DNA from: Apus apus
Taxonomy: Eukaryota > Chordata > Aves > Apodiformes > Apodidae
DNA length: 64,000 bases
Assembly: GCF_020740795.1 (NCBI RefSeq)
Contig: NC_067295.1
Coordinates: forward strand, 4,898,501 to 4,962,500
Reading direction: 5' to 3'
The position numbers were made by a program, and so were the translations under genes. Below the pieces are notes generated by a model. It did no database searches. It worked only from the letters and a program-made list of their open reading frames with translations, and had not been told where the DNA came from. This document shows, piece by piece, positions 51,301 through 61,900 of the stretch. Numbering within the stretch: the first letter of the stretch is position 1; every line of letters begins with the position of its first letter.

Positions 51301-52833
51301 CTCCAGCGCCCACTCATTCTAGCATGAGAAGATATAGGATTTCAGGTAGCTTGCTTGGCTCTGCCTGCTTTTGAAGAGAGAAAGAGATGGAATGAGAACT
51401 TGTAAAAACATAGAAAAAAACCAAAATTCAGGTGGTTACCTTCCCTTGGGGCACCTGCAGTCACTCGACCCATGAAGCCTTCTTTACCCACACATCATGG
51501 TACACACCTGCTACCAGTTCTCTTAGGGAATAAGCAGTCTCTAAAGAATTTGAACCAACTTAACCTTCTGCAGGTGCAGAAGAACATACTACCATCAGCC
51601 AAAGCAGACAGATGCTATACCATAAACCCAGAAACTAATTCCATGTGCTTAGCCATCACCCAATAAATTGCTTCTCCCCAGCTTTCCAAGAAACCTAGCA
51701 CCCTTTACAGAGCAGGGATGTTTTAACCCATGTAATAACATCAGAAATTACAGCATATAAGTGCACAACATAAGCAAAAAATAGAGCTTGCAGTGCATGT
51801 TTTACCTCAACTTAACACATATATGCTAGAGACCAGCAAAAGAACATCCCCATCTACAGAGCTATCCCAATACCTTCCCTCCCACCACTGCCACAAAGCC
51901 TGGTTTGTACAGGCTTGGCAGCACCAGTCACCTCTTTTTTAATGTCCATACTTGGAAGTTGACTCAATAACCATATTTCTAAGATTTCCCAGAAGGAAAC
52001 TGTCAGAACACAGCAAGTCCTGTCTGTTCATTACCTTTGTCACAAACTTCAAGCACACCCGCCATTCCCGGCCTTCCAAGTGAAAGAAGAGTCTCAGAAA
52101 CAGACGTACCTGTACCTATATATCTATTTACCTACTTCCCAGGCCAACCAAACCCCACAACATTTGCTGTACGCCAACGCAGGGGCCAGAAGTGTAGTTT
52201 TCTGCTGTACATAGCTCAGCTCTGCACTGAAGCTCCGAACATGAAGTTTAAGCCAGACGAGCCACGCCAGCAGCAATCTCTGTGCAGCAGTTTAAAAACC
52301 ACGCTCTGCCATCGACAGGAACGCCCCGCCGAGGAGGCTGCTTCCAGGGTTTGCTTTTGCGGCCGCTGGGACCGCAGACGCTGCCGGCTCCGGGCGCAGC
52401 GCATCCCGCAGCACCACGCGGGAATCCCCGCACACGCGGCTGCTCTCAAGCCTCAGGCCCGGCACCCCGCAGCAGAGAGCGGGAAGCCGACGTTTCATAG
52501 TTTGGAGAAGAGGAACAGCCCCGCAGAGCCGCCCCGCAGACACCCGAGCGCCCGCAGACCCGACCCCCTCCCCAGCGCTGCGCGCACCTGGCCGGCTGAG
52601 CCCGCGGGCACAGCGGAGCGGAGCGCGGCGGGGCCGCCCCGGCAGCAGCTCGGCACTGGGGCTGGCGGGGCGCCGTGACGGGGTGGAACCCCCGCCGGGA
52701 CCGCCTCACCCGCGCCCCGGGCAGCGCCGCCGCCCAGCCCGTCCCCGCCGGCACCGAGCCCGGGGCCCGGCCCCGTCCGCAGCGCAGAGGCCGCCGCCAA
52801 CCCACGCCCCGCCCTGGGCGGCTCCGCGCTCAC
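48346..52833 (-). other. CHST12: probable first intron of CHST12
   Basis: Bounded on the minus strand by a strong donor (GGAG then GTGAGC) directly below 52834 and the acceptor ending at 48346. No other coding exon is visible inside. Another possible donor in the island lies near 52,585 (CCAG then GTGCGC). Confidence 0.5.
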
Positions 52834-53440
52834 CTCCCGCCCGGACAGCGGAGTCTTCCTCTCTTCCTTCCTCTCCTCCCGCTGCCCGTCCCTGTCCCGC
52901 CGCTACCCGGGCGCTGCCGCCGCCTCTCGCGAGACGCCGGGCACGGGGGTCCCCGCGGGGCCGCGGCGCAGGCGCCGCTCCGCCCGCCCGGCCCCGCTCC
53001 CGGCCCCGCTCCCGCTCCGCCCGCCCGGGCCCGCTCCCGGCCCCGCTCCCGCTCCGCCCGCCCGCCCGGCCCCGCTCCCGGCCCCGCTCCCGGCCCCGCT
53101 CCGCCCGCCCGGGCCCGCTCCCGCTCCGCCCGCCCGGCCCCGCTCCCGGCCCCGCTCCCGCTCCGCCCGGCCGGCCCCGCTCCCGCTCCGCCCGCGGCAA
53201 GTCCCGCTGCCGCCCGCTCTGCTCCCTCCGCGCGTTTCCCTTGGCCCGGCGGTCGCTCCCCGCCCCGGCCGCCGTGGGGTGCCCGCGGGGCCCCGGGGGC
53301 AGCGGGAGCCCGGTCCGCCAGGAGGGCCGGTAGCGGAGGGGCTGCCCGGTACCGGCGGACGGCACCTCCGGCTCCTCCCCACGCACGGAGCGGGACCGAG
53401 ACGCCCGTAGAAAAGCAGGGGTAGCAAACACTGAAGGGGT
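52300..53440 (-). promoter_or_regulatory. CHST12: CpG island, probable promoter and first exon of CHST12
   Basis: This is the most GC-rich and CpG-dense stretch in the window. It lies upstream of CHST12 on the minus strand and contains a good donor (exon end at 52834), so a non-coding first exon is likely just to its right. The KIF19-like gene ends about 2.5 kb away and runs in the same direction, so the island is not that gene's promoter. Long frames inside it on both strands are products of stop-poor GC-rich sequence. Confidence 0.75.
52976..53198. repeat. GC-rich minisatellite in the CHST12 promoter
   Basis: Irregular tandem copies built from CCCGCTCCCGGCC and GCTCCGCCCGCCCGG modules fill about 220 bases. 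The C-runs on the plus strand mean G-runs on the minus strand, which is transcribed as sense toward CHST12. Confidence 0.9.
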
Positions 53441-55903
53441 TTCTGTCTCCTCAGAGCTCTCTGGGCTGGGGCTGCATTGCTAACCCCATCCCCCCTCCTT
53501 CAAGCAATTACGTGAGGAAACTCACTTTTAAGTTCATTACAGGTTGTATGGAGGACTCGTACCACACCATAACCATGTGTGGGTATTGAATGTTCCTTAG
53601 GGGCTGCAGAGAGAAGAAACCCCCCTCAGCACCTGCCCTGTGCCTCACCCTGAGATGGACACAACGTCCCAAGACCCGACGTGGCTGCTTGCTGGAGCAA
53701 AGGGTCTTTATTAGGAACAAAGTATAAATCACTGGGTACAGCAGGGCTAGAAAATGCTGCTTGAAAAAGCTCAGAACGCTTTAAGCTCTCTTTGCTACTC
53801 TGTATTGTTTGTGATCAAGAAAAATCAAAAAGCCATTAGCCCAGGACTGAAAACGAGCATGGTCCCACCCTGTGCAGGAGATAAGCCTCAGCACCAGCAA
53901 TTATCAAAGATAAAAATGATCATTTACAGATTCCCCCTCAGAGATCTCAATCCCCAACATTTATTAGCAAACTTAAAATGTAGGGGTTACAAACAAGGGA
54001 ATTAGCGCATCACGTGGGTCTGTATTTCTCACAACAGGCATGGCAAATTATCCAACTTCATTACACAACATCCCTCCAGAGTTACAGCTTCAAAGCAAGG
54101 CATTTAGCTTAAGTGTCCCACTCTGTACAAAATAGCTGCAAACACTGCAACGTTTCATGGTGATTCAGCCCAAAGGTATTTGGTGGGGATGTATACGCTT
54201 GGAAAACTCCCATTTTCCCTCACTTTTGGTCCTTCAGTGTTTGCAGGTCACGTGAGGTCCTGTAAACACAGGCTTGGCTCAAGACCTGCTGGCACAGGTT
54301 TGTTTTACACAGTCTGTGCTTATTTTATCTGTGTGCCTTTTTTTTTATATCTTTGTTTATCTGGAAGCGTCAGCCTCGGGGGACAAGTATTCCTGACCTT
54401 CTACTTCACCATCACACCTCTTCCTGCTTCTTTCTGTTTAATAAGGAAAATCAGCTGCTTGCTGTAGCAGCTCACACGCTTGCATTTCATCCTCACTTCA
54501 GGGGTTTAAGGCATTTTATGAATGCAAGCAATCTAGGCTTCCTCATCCCTGAAGGAATCCATCCCTCATCTTCCTGACACACAGCAAAGCAAGAGGCAAA
54601 GAGGGGGTGTGTGCAGTGCCACGCAGCAAGTCAGGAAGGCCACACAGAATTCTTCACAAATGCTGCAGCTGTAAAAAAGGTTCTTCATCCACTGGAAAAA
54701 TGCACAAACCTACCCAAGAATGTCACCTTAGACACTTTGGCAGACCTAGGAGGGAAGCCGTTCCTCTTTAGGGCACGGAGTCACTATTCATGCAGTGCCC
54801 TGACCAGAACCACTTTATTTGCTGAATATTTAAAAAGCAGGGAAAATACTTTTTACAAGCCCCTTATGTGGAAGGCTGCTGGCTGGAGACAAAAGGAAAA
54901 AAACACATTCCTGCAGTTTACCTCCAGGCTCTCTCTTATCAGGGTCTTCACCTATCACGTGCTGCAGTCAGATCTGAAATGCTCTGTAGCTTGGAGCAAT
55001 CTCTGGCTGCTCTCACAGCTAAACATCTGCTCACCCAAACAGCATTCCAGGCACATGTGACACCTCCCAGCTTCACAGCGACAGCAGGGAAGAACAGGGA
55101 AACTATTTATCAGGCATTTACATTTGGTTTTAATAGTCACGGAGCCGTTTGGATTCATGGGTGGCATCCATGCTTTTGCCCCAGGAAATAAGGCGGCTTG
55201 GGCTCCATGCTGACATCTTTTGGGAGGTGAACACTGCTGGGAAAATGAGGTTTTCCTCTTCTCCTGGACTCTGTTAACATCCTACATGTCTTAAACTAAA
55301 GCTAAGAGCTAGAGTGCACAGTAGAGAGGAAAGACTTGTGGTCGGGATGCGGAAAAAAACACCTACAAGATGCAAGATCTGTCTCCCCTCTGCTTTTCAG
55401 CATCACAGCACAGAAACTAAAATGCATTTGAAGGCACACTCCCCCTGCATCTGCTTCCAAGACTTCCAGCACTCTTGAAATTGTCATCCCTTGGGGCCAC
55501 AGAGAATCCTGGTCACTTCTATTTAGTCTTCTGCTGGTTCCCCAAGCGGGCGACCGGCTGCTGCTTTTGCCGACTGCTGGCACCATCTGCAGGCCCTGCA
55601 AGCGAGGGAAGGTGAAGGACTTGGTCAAGTTTCTCATGCTTCCATTTGAGTCTCATTACCAGTCAAAGGGGGAAGGACAGGTTGCCATGGGCTGCAGAGG
55701 GATGAGGGTGGCAAAGGCACTAGGAGAGCACACAGTTGCCATAAGGTGACACTTCCAGTGGCAGCAGTGGCTGTCACACAGCTAACTCTGATTGAACTCT
55801 GCACTTCACATATGGATCAGACTAGGATTATGAACACCTCGAAAAATGTTATTTTCTCCTTCCTAAGACGTTATTTTTGGTTAAGAGGGAGATGGAGTAT
55901 AAC
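53441..55903. other. interval between CHST12 promoter and KIF19-like stop codon
   Basis: No coding exon is recognised. On the minus strand ATTAAA (55129-55134) and AATAAA (54814-54819) are possible polyadenylation signals for the KIF19-like gene, about 0.8 and 1.1 kb beyond its predicted stop. The right part is therefore probably 3' UTR and the left part spacer. Confidence 0.45.
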
Positions 55904-55932
55904 TCATTCTGGAACACTGCCCATGTCATCTG
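55904..55932 (-). CDS. KIF19-like, terminal coding exon
   Basis: An excellent acceptor (long T/C tract then TGCAG) is followed by two bases that complete the split codon, eight sense codons (reading DDMGSVPE) and TGA. The phase fits the preceding exon exactly. If this exon is skipped, read-through of the previous exon would stop at 56018. Confidence 0.6.
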
Positions 55933-58900
55933 CTGCAAAAAAGAAAAAGGCTTAAAACTTGGCTGTTAAACCCCTACCCATGTGACTGCTTTCCCAACTG
56001 GTCCGTTTGTGTCGCATTTACAGCTCTTTAGGTTCAGATTGCAACAGAACAAGTGCTGAAGGATACAGTAGTACCTCCTGGGTATACCAGTACTCCAGTA
56101 TACCAGTACACCAGCCAACCTGATGTATGAACTCACCCTTGACTTGCTTCTGTAGGACCCGACCTTTGATGCGATCAGCTCTGCTCTGTGGGATGGTGCT
56201 GGCAGGAGCATCGTGTTTTGGCAGCACCTCTTGTGGAGTCCCCTCTATCAAAGGCAGGGACAGCTTCATTATGGACAGTGGGAGCACAGCACAGTTGAAA
56301 CACATTTTTCAATAGTTGCCAATATAAATTACAGTGTTGTTAATCAAAAGTTAACAAATTTTTAGTAAAAAGCACCTCTTGCCAGAATAGGGAAGGATTC
56401 TGGCTACATTTCAATAGGATTTGGGTATCCAGGTCCCCTAATCTCATCCTGGCCTTGTGTGTCTGCAGAAAGCAAAACAACTGAACTGACAATCAGTCAG
56501 TGTAGCCTGTCCTGTCTTGGTCTCCTTGCTGAGGTTTGGTTTGGCTGTGAGACTGCCTGGGTGATCAGCCCTTTGTGGCATGTGAATGCAACTGAACACT
56601 AATTCTTCCCTCTAGATTACAGGGGCATAGTTGAGGCAGTGGTCTGCAAAGGATATGCTTTCTTACACATCAAAAGCTACTTAGATGATATTAAAAACAA
56701 ATTAGGATGAGATTCTAACATTGGCCTTTACTCCAGCTTATTTCTCACATTACAATCCATCTTTTCCAACAGAGGTGATGCAGGATGTTGGCCCCTACCT
56801 GAATTGGGGCTGATAGGAACCTTGGCCTTTGCAGCACTGGATGTGCTACTCACAGCTTCTGACTGATGGAGGAGTCTAGCTGGGTGCAGGTGGTTCCCAC
56901 GAGCTTTGTCTCCACTGGGGCTTAGGGGAGTCCAATGCTTAGCTTTCGAGGTCTGAAAATACACCAAGTTAAGCTCAGTAGTGATGTCTCTCACCTCTGA
57001 TTGTTGCCACGCTGTACCAAAAAGATTCTCTTCACACCTGAGTTTAGCTTATCCAGCTGTTCAGGCAGGAGGTGAAGGGCATTACAGAAGAAGAAAGATA
57101 GTTAACTTATTTCCTCATGAAGTTTGTACTATGTTTCTCTTACCATATTTAAAAGCCGCCCTAGTTCCACTGGGTCTATGCCTTCTGCTCAACCCATTCT
57201 CATTAGAAAGAAACACAAAGGATCTACCCTGTGGAAGTTTGGTTTGAGGGAGTGAGATCTTTTCTTTCTGGCTGTCTTCTCAACAGACATCTCCTGGTCT
57301 CTTCCATTCTTCAGCACTCCCCTGGCTGGGGACCACAGCTGGGTCCCAGCTGAGGGGTCTAACACCAAACTCCTGACACTTACTTTGTCTCTTGTCTGAA
57401 ATTCCAGGGTGGAATTGGCCTCTGGATACTTCAGCTCAAGCATATCCTGCTCCTCAGAGAAGTGGTCTGAAGAGACTTTGCTCCCTGGGTCTCTGTGTTG
57501 GGCTCTGGAATGGTGACTGGCTGCAATGAGGGAGATGCTTTTCATGTTGGCTGCAATTTCCTTCAAGGTCTCCAGACTCAGTGGAACAGCAGCAATGTCT
57601 GCAGGTGACTTTTTCCCATGCAGATCTAGAGAGGTGGGGGAACTCGGCCTGGGAGTCATCCTTCTTGCAGCAACACCTTTTGGTTTTTGCTAAAAGTCAA
57701 AGCAATTGCAGCATAATAGGCTTTTTATTCAAAGCTTTTATTCTTTTCCTCTTGAAAGCACTTTCAAACATTTGGAAGACATGCAATTTCATCACAATTG
57801 TTATAATGACTTCTATGTATAGAGAAACAAAGGCAAAGCTTTTTGACTCTGTATCTCCCACAGAGCCAGGCTACAAGAGGACTCAGCTGGCAAACAAGAG
57901 ACTGATGAACTCCTGATGCTCCTTTCTGTTCCAGGATGCTGAGTAAAATTGGTCTCACTAGATAATCATCAAAACAGGGCCCAGCAGATCAGTTAATGGC
58001 ATAAAAGGAGGTGACCATCCTGGACAGCACAAGTCCCCTCACACCAGACCATGCATTGTAGGACTCCTATTTACAGCACCTGTCATTCTGCTGGACACAC
58101 TGTGGTTCACACAGAGGGAAAGCCTAAATTGGAGGTGGCAGCTAAGCCTTGGACTCTTCAGGGAATTCCAGGCCTTAAACCCAAGGCCAGTGCTCTAAGA
58201 GTGATTGTACTGCCTGCCAAGGTTTACCTTCCTCACATAGAATAGATTCAGCTGCTGTGCACGTTCTCCCATCACAAGGGAGGTGCTAACCACAATGAAT
58301 GTGCCTTGAATTCAGTTCCTGACATACTGACCTGCTGAACTGGAACTCTCAGCAAAACAGAGGAAGTTGGGCTGAGATGACCCTTCCCACAGGGTGTGGT
58401 GTTAGATGATCTGCAACTGCCACTGTGAAATGAATACACCAAGAGGTTAATAGATGAATGCACAGACCTTGTATCAACAGGGAGAGATGAAACCTGTCTA
58501 GGGGAGAGCTTTCAAGCTGTGGGGAAAGCCAGAAACCTGGTAAACAAGGTAATAAAGAACACAGCAAGGAAGGACTTGAGGATTTATGAAGGAGTGAGGT
58601 TTTGTCCCCTGATCCTCACAAACTTTGCTACTTTATTTGGTTTAAATGCTTGTCAACAGGAGCAAATCCAAACACCTCCCATAGCCCCCTCAGCAGAGAC
58701 AGTTCCTACTAAAACCCAGAGCTATTTTGCAAGAGGAAACTCTTGCAATATACCTATACCAGGAAACTCTTACAGATTTCAGTTTCTGGAGGTTCTTCCA
58801 GTTTGATATTACCCAGCTATGGGGATTTAGCTTGGAGTTGCCAGGCACCCACACCCTAGAAAATAAGTAACCATGAAAGAGTTCCACATTACCTGTCTGA

Positions 58901-61900
58901 CTGATGGGTAATGGAGGGAATGTCAAACTTCACCCCCCAGGGAAGATCCTTCACGGTCCCAGGTAGACCCTTTCTGACCTCATCTTTATTCAGATCCAGA
59001 TGCTGACTTACCTCCAGAGAAGGGCTGATGTGGGGCTGCAGGAAGAGGGAAGAATGAGATCCTCAGCTGATTTTTCTCACTGTAAAGCCCCACCTCTAGC
59101 CCTGGCTCCCAGTCTGTGGTCACAAAGACACCCTTGATACCTCATGTTTTTTTCTATAGTTCTGGCCACCTGCTATTTGCTCTTTTGTGAATGGCACCCA
59201 GAGTAGTTTCATCTCTCATATAACATGACTAGCATTAAGTTTATTATTTTAGGTGAAACCAAACTCTTCAGCCCATTCATTCTGGGCAACCATAATAAAC
59301 AAGAGACCTGCTGCTTGGGCTCCCTGCTGAACACTGGCAATTTCCTGGCAGCCCCTTTCTGTCTCAAAACACACACATGCTTTCCAAAGGCAAAAGAGCC
59401 AGCAGTGTCTTTCCCTTCTTGCAGAAAAGACCTGAAGACCTCAGTAATTGTGCCATAAGCAAGTAGAGGTCTCCAGAATGTTTGGCCATCTAACCTTTGC
59501 TTTTCTGTGTGCCACCAAGGCAGTTATCTCTCTCAAGGCTAACACAACAGCAACTAGGAGGATGAACATGCTGGCTCGTGCACAACCCTGCCTGGGTCCT
59601 TTTCTGTCTCTAAAAGCTTCATTAATTCTCTGAGTCAAAGGGAAGGAGAGCAGAGCTCTAGGGAGACAACACATTCATAAAACAAAGCTCTGTACAGCTC
59701 CTGACTAGCACCAGGACCCAGCCAGGCTTTGGGTGTATATGAGTCTATGGCCATGACACAAGATCATAGACAACCTGGATTCTCCATCAGAAGGGTCTGC
59801 TCTGCCTTACCCTGAGCATGCTGGACATCACTGAATGCAGCAGAAACAGGCGATTCAGTGTCCCCTCCTCCAACTCAGAGAGGTGCAGGTGGTGTAACCT
59901 TGCCAGTGTCTCTGGGACAGGAATATTCTGGGCTGGAGCAGAGATGGGAAGGAAAAGTTAAAAATCACTCCTAGATAAACAGCTGAGAACTGTGGACTCA
60001 TTACATCCATGACAAGGACTTCTGGGTGGCTTGTTCACTTTGGCATCAGAAAACAAAGCTCAGGAATCATGACAGAGCAGGAGCAAAGTTCTGCTTTACC
60101 TGTTATCAGCATCTGCTGCTGCTGAATAATTTCTTCACAGAGCAGCATGTGCTGCTGCAGTTGCTGGATCACAAAATCCTTCTGGCACAACAAATTCTCC
60201 TTGTACAGTGTGTTTGCCTGCAGCTCTGTGTTGCCAAGCTCAAGCTCATGGGCTCTGCAGAGGAGCCTTAGCACCTCCTGCTGATCCTCACTGGTGATTT
60301 GTCTGGGGAGAAGCTCCTCCATCTGGGAAGCTTTCTTCTTGGCATTTGCTAAGTGCTGCTCCAGCTCTGTCTGAAAAAGATAGAGAGGGGTTGTCAAGGC
60401 AGTTTGGCTTCTTGGGATAACAAGGGCATGTGAACAAATCTGTGCTATGTCCTTCAAGCTGAGATTAAAATAACATCTACAAAAAGTATTTTGCTTATTC
60501 TATTAGCAGCCACCATGTTTCAGTCATGGCAGATAGATCCACAGGTGCACAGGCCTTGCCTAGAGGAACTCACAAACGTTAACATTAGGTAACAAAAAAC
60601 AGGATTACCAAAAGACTGAACAACCAGTGAGTGAAAAAGCCCTAAAAGTGTCCCCAAAAAGGGAAATGGAAGAATGAGATCTCTTATGGGTGGCTGAACC
60701 CAAACAGTGGGCTTGTGATTTTCCCTTGTCCTAAAAAACACAAGGGACAGAGGCAGGATGTTCCCATGCTGCTTCCTGCAGCAGCCCCAGGTATTTAGGA
60801 GCCCAGCTGTGGTACAGGTTCCACACTGCTCTTGTGGTGCTGGCCCAAAGCCACAAGCACCTCTCTGACTTCTGCTGCTGCCATCCTGCCCCTCAAGCAC
60901 CCACTAGGCAGAGGTCAGACTTGCCACTGTAAGGACACCTTCACCTCCTCACCTTCAGGGCCACCGTCCTGCGCTGTTCTGCCAGCAGCAGGTCGATCTC
61001 TTCTCTTGCTATTGTAACTTCATGAGGTTCAGGTGAATCTATGATCTCTGCTTCTCTGTCTTCCTCCTCTGCATGTTCATCTTTTTCCTCCTTTGCTGGC
61101 TTGTCATACTTGAATGCACCCTGAGCCTTCTCTCGTTCCCAGCTGCCAGCACAAAAGGAAGGAACTTCTTAGGACACAGTGTCATAACTCAGTGATGCCC
61201 TACATTGTATCTGTCCAGCTCCTTCTTGTGTGGCAGCAGTGGAGCTAATTAGTCCAGGCTACTCTGTAGCTGGACAGACCATGCCAAAGAGCACAATTAG
61301 TTTCCTCCCATTTGGAAACGTGTAAGACTGGCCTCCTGTGTGATCTTTCCATGGCACGGGGAACAGTGCCTTTCCCCATTCTCATCACAAATTGTTCACA
61401 GTTCACAGGTACTCGTTGAAGACCTTTAATGTCCTGAAGACTGTTTTAACTACACAAATTACCCAAATCTTAAGAGACTACAACATTTACAGAGGCATTA
61501 AGAGGGTGACTAGCAACGATGAGAGAGAACTGACACTTATTTAGAGTTTATCCAGAAGAAAGGGATAAGGCAGATTTCTCTGACGTGAAATTATGACCAG
61601 ATGCAGTACATATGGATGGAAAACACAAACACAAGAGGACTGGAACGTGCAACGACCAACAATCTCAGACTGTGCTGCCATCCAGTTTTTCCATTAAAAC
61701 ATGAGTCCAGAATAAGGTCCAAATAGAGGTGAAGAATCTGCTATTTAAGCTTTGAGTCCTGAGCTTAAGCTTGATGATAGAGGTAGCAGGTTGCCTTACT
61801 GAGCTACATCAGGCAATTGCACTGCAGTGCAGCACAGTGTGCAGGCTGCAGTCTCCTTACAAGCACCAGGAGGGATTAGGGATGTGCTTCTCAACAGCAG

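Noticed and set aside
52037-53431. Long open frames of 100-250 residues in the CHST12 promoter island
   Set aside because: The translations are runs of P, R, A and G from the minisatellite, present in several frames on both strands. This is a composition effect, not genes.
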